Both the position numbers and the translations under genes were made by a program. This document shows, in pieces, positions 25,434 to 34,309 of a stretch of 64,000 bases of DNA; the stretch's first letter is position 1, and the number at the start of each line of letters is the position of its first letter. The notes under the pieces were generated by a model. It was given only the letters and a program-made list of their open reading frames with translations. It was not told the DNA's origin and searched no databases. The stretch is from contig NZ_SLXH01000012.1 of NCBI RefSeq assembly GCF_004341365.1, positions 1 through 64,000 on the forward strand. Reading direction: 5' to 3'. This DNA is from Simplicispira metamorpha. GTDB lineage: Bacteria; Pseudomonadota; Gammaproteobacteria; Burkholderiales; Burkholderiaceae_C.

Positions 25434-26981
25434 TCAGCCCGCCCTGTAGGCCACCGCCACGGTGGCCGCAGGCATGTACGTAGGGACTGGCTTGGCCTTG
25501 GCTTGGGGCGCAGTGGCTGCAACGGGTTGTGTGCGGCCATCGACATTGCCGAGCTGGAACACCGACACTGTGCCCACCAGCTCCTGGGCCTGCATATTCA
25601 GGCTGGTGGCAGCTGCTGCCATTTCTTCTACCAGTGCGGCGTTTTGCTGCGTCACCTGGTCCATCTGGGCCATCGACTCGCCCACCTGGGCCACGCCTTG
25701 GCTTTGCTCGGTGCTGGCGGCGCTGATTTCTCCCATGATGTCCGTCACGCGCTGGATTGCGCCCACCACTTTGGCCATGGTCTTGCCCGCGCGGTCTGCC
25801 AGGGCACTGCCGACTTCCACGCGCTCAACGCTGGCGCCTATCAGGCTCTTGATCTCTCGGGCTGCCTCGGCGGAGCGACCTGCCAGGTTGCGCACTTCCG
25901 CGGCCACGACGGAAAAACCCCGGCCCTGTTCGCCTGCGCGGGCCGCTTCCACAGCGGCGTTGAGCGCCAGGATGTTGGTCTGAAAGGCAATCGAGTCAAT
26001 CACGCTGATGATGTCGGCGATCTTGGCAGAGCTGTCGTTGATCTCTTTCATGGTGCGCACCACGTCGGCCACAACCTCGCCGCCTTGCGTTGCGACGTTG
26101 GAGGCGCTTTGTGCCAGTTGGTTGGCCTGGCGCGCGTTGTCGGTGTTCTGGCGCACGGTGGAGTTGAGCTGCTCCATGGAGGCCGCAGTTTGTTGCAGCG
26201 CGCTGGCCTGGTTTTCGGTGCGGGCAGAAAGATCCTGGTTGCCCTGTGCGATCTCGGTCGATGCCACCTCCATGCCGCCAGCCGATGAGCGTACAGCCAA
26301 TACCGCCTGCGCCATGCGCTGAAGGGTTTCTTGCAATGCAAGGGCCCCCGGAGTGGTCACTGGAAAACTCTGTACGTCCAATGCGATGCCGTCCGGTTGG
26401 TTTACAGCGCTGACCAGATGGCTCAGTTCACGACCCTGGCGTGCCGTGCGGCCCATGCGTATGGCCAGCACCACTTCCAGTGTGGTCTGGATGACCAGAT
26501 AGACCGCATGCAGCAAGACAAGCGGGAGGTTTGGCTGGGTCAGGCAATAGAAGCCGTAGCCTGCGGCCTGTAGGCGATCAAAAAGCACGTGGTGTACGGC
26601 GAAGGTGACTGCCGACAGTACGATGGGCCGCCAGTCGAGGTACACCAGCAGCAACGCCAGAGTGACGAAGACCCCGAAGTGGAATTCGGTCATGCCTTGG
26701 GCCAGCTGAATGTGCAGCTCTACAAACGATGACAGCACAAATGCCAGCACCAGGCTGGAAGTGAGTGTTCCGCGCCGGGTGAGGTAAATCAGCCCGGTGA
26801 GAGCCAGCAGTACGCCCGATGCTCCCCATGCGAGCTGCGATTCGACGAAATTTGTGCCCAGCGCCACCGCAGCGACGGCGCTCAAGACGATAGAGGCCAG
26901 CAAGATGTTGTCGCCCAGCAGGGCTTGGCTGTTGGCCGCCGTGTGCTGCGCCGTACTGTGGTGGGTGAGTTCGATGCTCAT
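25434..26981 (-). CDS. Methyl-accepting chemotaxis protein with membrane-embedded sensor
   Basis: A 515-aa chemoreceptor. The N-terminal 200 residues are several hydrophobic segments (about six) with no large periplasmic domain, so sensing probably takes place in the membrane. Conserved-looking histidines occur in '[18 protein letters not shown]' and '[10 protein letters not shown]', possible haem or metal ligands. The cytosolic signalling domain follows with the hairpin tip '[20 protein letters not shown]' and flanking heptads. The ATG at 26981 has AGGAAACC upstream; a longer open frame starting at 27128 lacks homologous character. The gene converges on the receiver-HPt gene and may share a promoter word with the signalling operon. 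Confidence 0.88.
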   Translation of the reverse strand: MSIELTHHSTAQHTAANSQALLGDNILLASIVLSAVAAVALGTNFVESQLAWGASGVLLALTGLIYLTRRGTLTSSLVLAFVLSSFVELHIQLAQGMTEFHFGVFVTLALLLVYLDWRPIVLSAVTFAVHHVLFDRLQAAGYGFYCLTQPNLPLVLLHAVYLVIQTTLEVVLAIRMGRTARQGRELSHLVSAVNQPDGIALDVQSFPVTTPGALALQETLQRMAQAVLAVRSSAGGMEVASTEIAQGNQDLSARTENQASALQQTAASMEQLNSTVRQNTDNARQANQLAQSASNVATQGGEVVADVVRTMKEINDSSAKIADIISVIDSIAFQTNILALNAAVEAARAGEQGRGFSVVAAEVRNLAGRSAEAAREIKSLIGASVERVEVGSALADRAGKTMAKVVGAIQRVTDIMGEISAASTEQSQGVAQVGESMAQMDQVTQQNAALVEEMAAAATSLNMQAQELVGTVSVFQLGNVDGRTQPVAATAPQAKAKPVPTYMPAATVAVAYRAG

Positions 26982-27553
26982 GGTGGTTTCCTGTCTGGCG
27001 ATAAATGAATCTGTTGCTGCGGGGTGAAGTCGAGCATGAGGCGGATCAGTGCCAATCCGGTGGCGAAGATCTGTTCCTTGGGGCGCCAGGGGCAGTGGTT
27101 GTGCTGCCTGGAGAAAGACAGACGACAAAAGTATTAAATGTGTGAATTTTTATGATTCTATCAATTTAATCAATTTCAAAAAATACCCACCACACCAGAA
27201 AATGCGTTCGCGCAGCGCCTGCGCCGCAGGGGGATGTGCGTGGCTGCGCAGAAGGCCAGCGCAAACAAGCGTGCGCTACCGCGCAGTTTTCGGTGGTTGG
27301 AACTGGCTCAAGGCCGAGAAAAACGGTGACGCAAGGGTGGGCGTGGCAGTGCGCGTGGTGCGCTCTGTGGGAGCGGTGCTTCGCCCCAGTGCATGTTGCA
27401 GCGCACTGTGTGGGGCGTGTGCGGTGGAATCGCTTCTTTTTTGATAGCTGCTAGCGCCCGTCCCCAGGGCGTTAGAAGCCAATTTGATTGCAGAAATACC
27501 TCTGCCAGGTGCCAGGCTGGCGCACGGGGCGCCGTGGCCTGTGGTGTGCCTGC
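26982..27553. other. Intergenic region upstream of chemoreceptor gene
   Basis: No convincing gene in these 572 bases. 27125-27190 is AT-rich and probably holds the chemoreceptor promoter, including gattctatca (27154-27163), the reverse complement of the word upstream of the HTH-receiver gene. 27200-27430 is GC-rich with short unconvincing frames. 27436-27489 is a copy of the dispersed palindromic repeat. Confidence 0.6.
27436..27489 (+). repeat. Dispersed palindromic repeat, full copy
   Basis: Plus orientation: ttttttgatagctg, hairpin ctagcgccc (27451-27459) with gggcgttag (27467-27475), then aagccaatttgatt. Its right half is nearly identical to the copy at the murC/ddl junction, which also ends gccaatttgatt. 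Confidence 0.85.
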
Positions 27554-28093
27554 TCAGGGGGCCAGGCGCTCTTGGTCTTGCAGCGTGCGGCGCAGGCGCG
27601 ATTGCTCAAAGTCCAGGTAACGGATGCGGTCGCGGGCCTCGCGGCGCTGGCTTTCGGTGGTGTTCTTGTCTTGCAGGCGCTGCTCCTGGCGGCGGATTTC
27701 GCGCTCGTTGCTGTCCATGCTTTGCCGGGTGCGGTACACCTCCAGACCCGCGCGCAGGGCAAACTGAAAGCCCCCTTCCTGCGGGCGGCCCCGGCACATG
27801 TCCAGCTGCTGGCTGCGGCCCCGGGTGCCTTCGCTCCAGCCGGTGTAGGGCGTGCAGTAGCGCAGGATGCCTGTCTCCCAGCCTTGCTGGAAGCGTGCCG
27901 TATCGGGGCGCACGCCCACTTCGGCGCAGTCCTGGGCGTATTCCCCCAGCTTTTGTTGCGCGCCATGGCCGGCGCTGCCGTCTTCCACGCCGACCTGGTA
28001 CCAGTCGGCAACACGGCATTGATCAGGGGTCATGCTGGCGCAGCCCGACAGCAAAAGAAGCGCCACGGCAGCGGCAAGGGTGGGTTTTTTCAT
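27554..28093 (-). CDS. DUF2799 lipoprotein
   Basis: A 179-aa lipoprotein: signal peptide with lipobox L-L-S-G-C-A-S (Cys about residue 18), so anchored in the envelope. The DUF2799 hallmarks follow: 'CRVADWYQVGVEDGSAG', 'YAQDCAEVGVRPD', 'GWETGILRYCTPYTGWSEG' and a charged C-terminal coiled coil ('SNEREIRRQEQRLQDKNTTE'). Function is unknown. The ATG at 28093 starts the signal peptide directly. The gene is divergent from the metal GTPase gene 180 bases away. Confidence 0.85.
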   Translation of the reverse strand: MKKPTLAAAVALLLLSGCASMTPDQCRVADWYQVGVEDGSAGHGAQQKLGEYAQDCAEVGVRPDTARFQQGWETGILRYCTPYTGWSEGTRGRSQQLDMCRGRPQEGGFQFALRAGLEVYRTRQSMDSNEREIRRQEQRLQDKNTTESQRREARDRIRYLDFEQSRLRRTLQDQERLAP

Positions 28094-28273
28094 GGGCAAA
28101 GAAGTGCTCTAGGGGTGGGCCAATCAGGGTGTGCTGCTTTGGCGCAGCAATGTAGCCATTTCTTTGCGCCAGCGCCAGATATATGGTGCCACCGCTAAAC
28201 TGCGACCTCGCTTTTTCCCTTTTCTGGCGTTCATGCCCTGCGGCAAGCGCCTTTTCGTGCAGGTGTCTCTCCC

Positions 28274-29368
28274 ATGTCTCTTATCCCCGCCACCATCCTC
28301 ACCGGCTTTTTGGGCTCGGGCAAAACGACGCTGCTCAAGCGCCTGTTGAGCGAGGCCCACGGCCAGAAGATTGCCGTGATCGAAAACGAGTTTGGCGAAG
28401 AAAACATCGACAACGATATTTTGGTGACCGAATCCAAAGAGCAGATCGTGCAGATGAGCAATGGCTGCATCTGCTGCACCATCCGCGAAGACCTGCGCGA
28501 GACGCTGCAACTGCTGGCTGCCAAACGCCGCAAAGGTCTGCTGGACTTTGACCGCATCGTCATCGAAACCACCGGCCTGGCCGACCCCGGCCCGGTGGCG
28601 CAAACCTTTTTCATGGATGAGGAAATCGCCGAGACCTACCTCATCGACTCCATCATCACGCTGGTGGACGCCAAGCACGCCCCCCAGCAGCTCAACGATC
28701 GCCAGGAAGCGCGCCGCCAGGTGGGTTTTGCCGACCAGATTTTTCTGTCCAAGACCGACCTGGTCAGCGCCGAGGAAACCGACGCCCTCATCCACCGCTT
28801 GAAGCACATGAACCCGCGCGCACCCATCAAGGCGGTGCATTTTGGCGAGGTGCCACTGAACGAGGTGCTGGACTTGCGCGGTTTCAACCTGAACGCCAAG
28901 CTTGATATCGACCCCGACTTCCTGAAAGACGAGGACGACCACAGCCACTGCGACCATGACCATAACCACGGCCATTGCGAGCACGGGCATGACCACCACG
29001 ACCACGCGCATGGCGAGCACTGCAACCACCCCTCGCACCAGCACGGCCAGGGCCACCACCATCACCACGATGACGATGTGAAGAGCTTTGTCTACCGTGC
29101 CGAGCGTCCTTTCGATCCGGCCAAGCTGGAAGACTTTCTGGGCGCCATCGTCAATATTTATGGCCCGCGCATGCTGCGCTACAAGGGCGTGCTGCACATG
29201 GTGGGTACCGAGCGCAAGGTGATCTTCCAGGGCGTGCACCAGCTCATGGGCAGCGACCTGGGGCCGCAGTGGGCTGAAGGTGAGGCGCGCACCAGCAAGA
29301 TGGTGTTCATCGGCATCGACCTGCCCCAGGACATCCTGTTGCAGGGATTGGAGCAGTGCCTTGCCTGA
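28274..29368 (+). CDS. CobW/Zng1-type metal-chaperone GTPase
   Basis: A 364-aa G3E GTPase, which uses GTP to deliver metal (zinc in Zng1/YeiR relatives) to target enzymes. The P-loop is GFLGSGKTT at about 10-18, and the metal site is GCICC at about 63-67. 'ETTGLADPGPV' and 'SKTDLV' are the switch and base-recognition motifs. A very His-rich stretch (about 217-268) probably binds spare metal. The CobW C-terminal domain follows ('ERPFDPAKLEDFL', 'LRYKGVLHMVG'). Its downstream neighbour is a dksA with a degenerate zinc site, a pairing seen with Zur-type zinc responses; no clear Zur box is visible upstream. Confidence 0.88.
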   Translation: MSLIPATILTGFLGSGKTTLLKRLLSEAHGQKIAVIENEFGEENIDNDILVTESKEQIVQMSNGCICCTIREDLRETLQLLAAKRRKGLLDFDRIVIETTGLADPGPVAQTFFMDEEIAETYLIDSIITLVDAKHAPQQLNDRQEARRQVGFADQIFLSKTDLVSAEETDALIHRLKHMNPRAPIKAVHFGEVPLNEVLDLRGFNLNAKLDIDPDFLKDEDDHSHCDHDHNHGHCEHGHDHHDHAHGEHCNHPSHQHGQGHHHHHDDDVKSFVYRAERPFDPAKLEDFLGAIVNIYGPRMLRYKGVLHMVGTERKVIFQGVHQLMGSDLGPQWAEGEARTSKMVFIGIDLPQDILLQGLEQCLA

Positions 29369-29383
29369 GCGTGTGCAGGGGGG

Positions 29384-29425
29384 TGTAATCCGGTCTGTGG
29401 GTATTGCGCCACGCAGCGGATTACA
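29384..29425. promoter_or_regulatory. Inverted repeat between metal GTPase and dksA
   Basis: A perfect 9-base inverted repeat, tgtaatccg (29384-29392) and cggattaca (29417-29425), with further pairing inside (ctg.tgg with cca..cag). There is no T-tract after it, so it is either an RNA hairpin or a protein-binding site rather than a plain terminator. A possible -10 for dksA (tacaat, 29441-29446) lies just downstream. Confidence 0.45.
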
Positions 29426-29541
29426 GCCATTGGGTGCCGATACAATCGCGCCCCGGTAAACACACGGGCTTACCACCCCATCGCCCGTCAGCCAGCCATC
29501 CGCGTGGCTGCGGGCCCGCCCGTACTGTGAGGAGACAGGAA

Positions 29542-30315
29542 GTGAAAGCCGAACCCAGCAAATCCCAGGCAGCCGCCAAGGCCCCCGCGAGCACAGCCAA
29601 GGCTGTGGCATCCAAGGTGCCAGCTGCGCCAGCTGTGAGAGCGGCCTCCAAGGCCGAGCCGAAGGCGGTGGCCACACCGTCTGTCAGCACGGTGCCTGCG
29701 CCAGGACAGGAGCCTGTGCGCAGTACCCGGCCTTCCTCCCGCCTGGCCCAATTGACCGTACCATCCATGGCGCAATCAGTGGCTTCTACTGGAGCCAAAG
29801 CGAGCTATACCAACACCATGCCCTCTACCATGCAAGTGTCGCCCCCCGCCGGGGCCGCAAAGAAAGACGCCAAACTGTCTGGCAACTGGAAAACCAAGTC
29901 CGTTGAAGAGCTGACCGACGCTGAAGTGCTGGCCATGCCAGACAGCGAGTACATGAACGACACGCAAATGGCTTTCTTCCGCCACAAGCTGGTATCGCTC
30001 AAGCAGGACATGCACAACAACGCCGGTGAAACCACCGAGCACCTGCGCGAAGACACCGTGGTAGTGCCCGACCCCGCCGACCGCGCCACCATTGAAGAAG
30101 AGCACGCCCTGGAGCTGCGCACCCGCGACCGCGAGCGCAAGCTGCTGAAAAAAATCGAGCAATCCATTGCCCGCATTGACGCTGGCGACTACGGCTACTG
30201 CGATGAAACCGGCGAACCCATCGGCGTGGGGCGTCTGCTGGCGCGGCCTACAGCCACCCTGTCGCTGGAGGCGCAGCAGCGCCGTGAGTTGAAGCAAAAA
30301 ATGTTTGGCGACTGA
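29542..30315 (+). CDS. dksA: DksA-family RNA polymerase-binding protein, zinc cysteines mostly lost
   Basis: Binds the RNA polymerase secondary channel and adjusts transcription with ppGpp. The protein is 257 aa against 151 in E. coli. An Ala/Lys/Pro-rich, probably disordered N-terminal extension of about 110 residues precedes a normal DksA core. The coiled-coil tip is intact: 'DPADRATIEEE' keeps the D..D.A residues. The four-Cys zinc finger is reduced to one Cys ('YGYCDETGEPIG', then 'TLSLEAQQRREL' where E. coli has C..C). It is therefore a zinc-independent DksA. The GTG at 29542 follows GGAGACAGGAA, the best ribosome site. The gene follows the metal GTPase gene. Confidence 0.9.
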   Translation: MKAEPSKSQAAAKAPASTAKAVASKVPAAPAVRAASKAEPKAVATPSVSTVPAPGQEPVRSTRPSSRLAQLTVPSMAQSVASTGAKASYTNTMPSTMQVSPPAGAAKKDAKLSGNWKTKSVEELTDAEVLAMPDSEYMNDTQMAFFRHKLVSLKQDMHNNAGETTEHLREDTVVVPDPADRATIEEEHALELRTRDRERKLLKKIEQSIARIDAGDYGYCDETGEPIGVGRLLARPTATLSLEAQQRRELKQKMFGD

Positions 30316-30353
30316 CGCGCGGCTGAAAGCGGCGCACTTTCTGGTTCATTGCC

Positions 30354-32072
30354 ATGAGCAAAGAAGAATCATCCCCTGGTGGCCTGCTCTCCAAGGTGGT
30401 GCGCTTTGTGCGCAACCCCACCGTCAACTGGACTGAGCTGGACACGTTGGAGAGTGACCGTGAGAGCCAGTACAGCAAGCAGATGCTCAAGGAGATGATC
30501 GAGCGCAAGCGCCGCAACGATTTTGTGCGCAAGCGGGAGTTCGATCAGTTGCGCAAACTGCGCCAGCGCGACGCCCTGGTCGGGCAGCGCGTGGAAGACC
30601 CCGTGGGTCGCGCCTCTTTCTTTCAAAGCAGTCTGACCTCACCCGATGACCGGGCGGTCACCATCAAAAAGATCGACGAGATCGAGGCCCAGATGTCCAT
30701 GCAGTGGTGGCGTGGCAAACAGGGGGGCGACACCGCGCCCCTGGTGCCTACGTTGCCAGCGGGCCTGTCGCCGCGCAACACGGGCATGGCCGCCCTCTCG
30801 ACTGCCTTTGCTCCCACCGCGCCCGCCTCCATGCCGTTGTCGCTGGAGCCGCAAGCGGCGGCGGAACCCTTGTTTGCCAATGACAGCATGGTCATCGCGG
30901 GCTTTGGTGGCGCAACATCACCCATGCTGGCGCCTGCCGAAGTCGAGGCACATGCCGACGCTTCTGCGCTGGCGTCGCCCGCTGCACGATCGGTGGTTGC
31001 CGTCGAAATGGAGGCATTTGTGCACGAACCCGACCTGGAAGAAGCTGCCATCCTGTTTGCCAACGCAGATTACGCGGGTGCCAGTGCCTGCCTGCTGGAT
31101 GTGGTGGCGCAGCACCGCAACAGCCAGGGGGAGTCGCCCCTGGAAATCTGGATGACGCTGTTTGACCTGTACCGCGCCACCGGTCAGCAAGAAGGTTTTG
31201 ACACCTTGGCCATTGAATTTGCTGCCTGCTTCGGGCGTTCGGCGCCGCTGTGGTTTTCCATCCCCGAGCAACTGGGCCTGGCCAGCAGCACCCCGGCCGC
31301 AGAGGCAGCTGCGGTGCGCCGCGATTTCAGCTGGAATGCGCCCTCCACCATTGGCGTGCAGTCGGTGGCCGCGTTGCAGGCCTCGCTGGCCCGTGCCGCT
31401 TCGCCCTGGATGCTGGTCTGGAGTCGCCTGACGGTGATTGAAGAAGCCGCGCTGCCCGCGCTGGCGCAAGAGTTCAACCGCTGGGCCGATCAACAAGTAC
31501 AACTGGTGTTTGTGGGGGCTGAGCGCTTGCAGGCGCTGTTGCAGGCACACACCCAGTCGGGCGATCGTGGCGGCAGCCCCGAGTGGTGGCGGCTGCGCAT
31601 GGCGCTGCTGCGCTGCATGGGGCTGGGTGATGAGTTCGAGTTGGTGGCGCTGGACTATTGCGTTACCTATGAGGTGTCGCCGCCAGCCTGGCAGGTGCCG
31701 CGCTGCGGTTATCTGGATGCCGCAGAGGGCGATGGCGTATCGGCCGATTTGTTGGCCGCGCACCCGCCAGCCGCTCCGGACGCTGCGCCTGCCCCTGCCG
31801 CCGTCGGGTTGTCGGGCCACATTGAAGGCGATGCCGATGCGCTCTTGCAAAACCTGGAGTCGCTGGCCAAGCCCGGTCAGCCCCTGGTGGTGCCATGCGA
31901 CCGGCTGATTCGCATTGATTTTTCTGCCGCCGGTTCGGTGCTCAATTGGGCGGCAGCCCAGCAGGCGCAAAAGCGCGAAGTGCATTTCCAAAACCTGCAC
32001 CGCGTGGTTGCCGTGTTTTTCAATGTGGTCGGCATCAATGAGCATGCCTGGGTGATTCCGCGCAAAAACTGA
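30354..32072 (+). CDS. STAS-like domain protein upstream of hslV
   Basis: A 572-aa protein of unknown function, typically found before hslVU in this bacterial group. The N-terminus (1-110) is charged and helical ('TELDTLESDRESQYSKQMLK'). A Pro/Ala-rich region of about 110 residues follows. A mid-section from about 225 resembles TPR-type helices ('ANADYAGASACLLDVV', 'LFDLYRATGQQEGFDTLA'). The C-terminal 100 residues look like a STAS/anti-sigma-antagonist fold ('LIRIDFSAAGSVLNWA', 'VHFQNLHRVVAVFFNVVGI'). It starts 38 bases after dksA and is followed by hslV after 60 bases. No catalytic motif is visible. Confidence 0.75.
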   Translation: MSKEESSPGGLLSKVVRFVRNPTVNWTELDTLESDRESQYSKQMLKEMIERKRRNDFVRKREFDQLRKLRQRDALVGQRVEDPVGRASFFQSSLTSPDDRAVTIKKIDEIEAQMSMQWWRGKQGGDTAPLVPTLPAGLSPRNTGMAALSTAFAPTAPASMPLSLEPQAAAEPLFANDSMVIAGFGGATSPMLAPAEVEAHADASALASPAARSVVAVEMEAFVHEPDLEEAAILFANADYAGASACLLDVVAQHRNSQGESPLEIWMTLFDLYRATGQQEGFDTLAIEFAACFGRSAPLWFSIPEQLGLASSTPAAEAAAVRRDFSWNAPSTIGVQSVAALQASLARAASPWMLVWSRLTVIEEAALPALAQEFNRWADQQVQLVFVGAERLQALLQAHTQSGDRGGSPEWWRLRMALLRCMGLGDEFELVALDYCVTYEVSPPAWQVPRCGYLDAAEGDGVSADLLAAHPPAAPDAAPAPAAVGLSGHIEGDADALLQNLESLAKPGQPLVVPCDRLIRIDFSAAGSVLNWAAAQQAQKREVHFQNLHRVVAVFFNVVGINEHAWVIPRKN

Positions 32073-32132
32073 TGCCGCCTGGCCCCGGTGGCTGCTTGTA
32101 AAGCACTGCCGCCACCCCTACCTTCTGCCGTT

Positions 32133-32696
32133 ATGCAATCCACCAGCGATACCCCTGTTTTTCACGGCACCACCATCTTGAGCGTGCGCCGCCAGACGCC
32201 CGACGGCGTGCAGGTGGCCATTGGCGGCGATGGCCAAGTCACCCTGGGCCACATCGTGGTCAAAGGCACGGCGCGCAAAGTGCGCAAACTGCACCACGGC
32301 AAAGTGCTGGCCGGTTTTGCCGGTGCCACCGCCGACGCCTTCACGCTGTTCGAGCGCTTCGAAGCCAAGCTCGACAAACACCAGGGCCACCTCACGCGCG
32401 CTGCCATTGAACTGACCAAAGACTGGCGCACCGACCGCGTGCTGCGCCGCTTGGAGGCCATGTTGGCCGTGGCCGACCACAGCGCCAGCCTCATCATCAC
32501 CGGCAACGGCGATGTGCTGGAGCCCGAGCAGGGCATTGTGGCCATTGGTTCGGGCGGTGCCTATGCGCACTCGGCGGCCAAGGCGCTCTTGACCAATACC
32601 GACCTGAGCGCCCAGGAGATCGTGAAAAAGTCGCTCGAAATTGCCGGTGAGCTGTGCATTTACACCAACATGCACCACACCATCGAGACGCTGTAA
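32133..32696 (+). CDS. hslV: ATP-dependent protease peptidase subunit HslV (ClpQ)
   Basis: The proteasome-like peptidase ring of the HslVU protease. The protein is 187 aa. The N-terminal nucleophile threonine lies in 'GTTILSVRR', but it is preceded by about 11 residues ([12 protein letters not shown]) that must be removed to free it; E. coli HslV loses only Met. 'GDGQVTLG', '[16 protein letters not shown]' and '[15 protein letters not shown]' are family hallmarks. The start at 32133 is the first in-frame ATG with a reasonable position; a start closer to the Thr is not available as ATG. A stem-loop with a T-tract separates it from hslU. Confidence 0.92.
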   Translation: MQSTSDTPVFHGTTILSVRRQTPDGVQVAIGGDGQVTLGHIVVKGTARKVRKLHHGKVLAGFAGATADAFTLFERFEAKLDKHQGHLTRAAIELTKDWRTDRVLRRLEAMLAVADHSASLIITGNGDVLEPEQGIVAIGSGGAYAHSAAKALLTNTDLSAQEIVKKSLEIAGELCIYTNMHHTIETL

Positions 32697-32711
32697 CGCC
32701 GCGTGCGCTGT

Positions 32712-32759
32712 CCGGCAGGGCAAGGGGTGCCGCCAGGGCCAGTTCTGCCGGTTTTTTTT
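32712..32759 (+). terminator. Stem-loop with T-tract between hslV and hslU
   Basis: ccggcag (32712-32718) pairs with ctgccgg (32745-32751), followed by eight T residues. The 26-base loop can fold further. It may attenuate read-through so that less HslU than HslV is made, or hslU may have its own promoter. Confidence 0.6.
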
Positions 32760-32824
32760 GCTACTGAATAAATAGCTTCTCGCGCCCATCAGCAAAGGGC
32801 TGGAGCCGTTTTTGATCCTATAAA
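32760..32824 (+). repeat. Dispersed palindromic repeat, full copy upstream of hslU
   Basis: Plus orientation: gctactgaataaatagcttc, cgcgccc with agggc hairpin, tggagccgtttttgatcc. It ends about 10 bases before the hslU start codon, so it forms most of the hslU leader. Confidence 0.85.
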
Positions 32825-32833
32825 AGGTTTGCC

Positions 32834-34156
32834 ATGTCGTCGATGACCCCCCAGGAAATTGTTTCCGAGCTGGACAAGCACATCGTGGGCCAGGCCAGTG
32901 CCAAACGTGCCGTGGCCATTGCGCTGCGCAACCGCTGGCGCCGCCAGCAGGTGGCCGAGCCGCTGCGCCACGAGATCACGCCCAAAAACATCCTCATGAT
33001 CGGCCCCACCGGCGTGGGCAAGACCGAAATCGCCCGGCGCCTGGCACGCTTGGCCGACGCGCCCTTCATCAAGATCGAGGCCACCAAGTTCACCGAGGTG
33101 GGCTATGTGGGCAAAGACGTGGACGCCATCATCCGCGACCTGGCCGAGATTGCCGTCAAGCAAGAGCGCCAGGCGCAGGTGCAGCAGGTGCGTGTGCGTG
33201 CCGAGGACGCGGCGGAAGAGCGCATTCTCGATGTGCTGATTCCGCTGGCACGCACGCCCGGCAGCGAGCCGCCTGCCGACAGCACCGCGCGCCAGGTGTT
33301 CCGCAAAAAGCTGCGCGAAGGCCAGCTCGACGACAAAGAGATCGAGATTGACGTGGCCGACGCCCGCCCGCAGGTCGAGATCATGGGCCCCCAGGGCATG
33401 GAAGAAATGGCCGAACAGCTGCGCAGCGTGTTCAGCCAGATGGGCCAGGACAAGCGGCGCACGCGCAAACTCAACATTGCCGAGGCGCGCAAGCTGCTGA
33501 TTGACGAAGAAGCGGTCAAGCTGGTCAACGAAGAAGACATCAAAACCCGCGCCATCCAGAACGCCGAGCAAAACGGCATCGTCTTCATCGACGAGATCGA
33601 CAAAGTGGCGGCACGCCAGGAAACCAGCGGCGCCGACGTCTCGCGCCAGGGCGTGCAGCGCGATTTGCTGCCGTTGGTGGAGGGCACCACGGTGTCCACC
33701 AAATACGGCATGGTCAAGACCGACCACATTTTGTTCATTGCCTCGGGCGCTTTCCACCTCTCCAAGCCCAGCGATTTGATCCCCGAGTTGCAGGGGCGTT
33801 TTCCCATCCGCGTGGAGCTGGAATCGCTGTCGGTGCAGGACTTTGAGGGCATCCTCACGCAAACGCACGCCTCGCTGGTCAAGCAGTACCAGGCGCTGCT
33901 GGCCACCGAGGGCGTGGCGCTGGAGTTTGTGCCCGAGGGCATCACGCGCCTGGCGCACATCGCTTTTGAGGTGAATGAGCGCACCGAAAACATTGGCGCC
34001 CGGCGCCTGTCCACGGTGATGGAGCGCCTGCTCGATGAGGTCAGCTTTGACGCTGCCCACCGCGCCGGCCAGACGCTGGTGGTGGATGCGGCCTACGTCG
34101 ATGAGCGCCTCAAAGCCCTCAGCCAGGACGAGGACTTGTCGCGCTACATTCTCTGA
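32834..34156 (+). CDS. hslU: ATP-dependent unfoldase HslU (ClpY)
   Basis: The AAA+ ring that unfolds substrates for HslV. The protein is 440 aa, against 443 in E. coli. Walker A is 'GPTGVGKTE' at about 59-67. The pore motif region '[10 protein letters not shown]' follows. The intermediate I-domain covers about 110-230, Walker B is '[10 protein letters not shown]', and the sensor II region '[18 protein letters not shown]' is near the end. AAAAGG lies 8-13 bases upstream of the ATG. It forms a complete HslVU protease with the upstream gene. Confidence 0.95.
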   Translation: MSSMTPQEIVSELDKHIVGQASAKRAVAIALRNRWRRQQVAEPLRHEITPKNILMIGPTGVGKTEIARRLARLADAPFIKIEATKFTEVGYVGKDVDAIIRDLAEIAVKQERQAQVQQVRVRAEDAAEERILDVLIPLARTPGSEPPADSTARQVFRKKLREGQLDDKEIEIDVADARPQVEIMGPQGMEEMAEQLRSVFSQMGQDKRRTRKLNIAEARKLLIDEEAVKLVNEEDIKTRAIQNAEQNGIVFIDEIDKVAARQETSGADVSRQGVQRDLLPLVEGTTVSTKYGMVKTDHILFIASGAFHLSKPSDLIPELQGRFPIRVELESLSVQDFEGILTQTHASLVKQYQALLATEGVALEFVPEGITRLAHIAFEVNERTENIGARRLSTVMERLLDEVSFDAAHRAGQTLVVDAAYVDERLKALSQDEDLSRYIL

Positions 34157-34309
34157 GTGCCGGGGTGGCGGTGCGACAAAAGGTTTTTTATTGTTTTTTT
34201 ATCTCTCGTTTGCACCGCTAACTGTTTGATTCCATTGGTATAAGCGCTTGCGCGTACGGGTCTGCCGACAGCAATTGCTGCTACAGTGCTTCTCTTTCCG
34301 AGACTTGCA

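Noticed and set aside
27200-27430. Short open frames upstream of the chemoreceptor gene
   Set aside because: No ribosome sites, no homology, and frames overlap each other on both strands.
28930-29070. Repetitive DNA resembling a small direct-repeat array
   Set aside because: It is the His-codon-rich segment of the metal GTPase, not a CRISPR or satellite.
34200-34260. Possible sigma-70 promoter before rsmH (ttgatt ... tataag)
   Set aside because: The spacing between candidate boxes is far from 17 bases.
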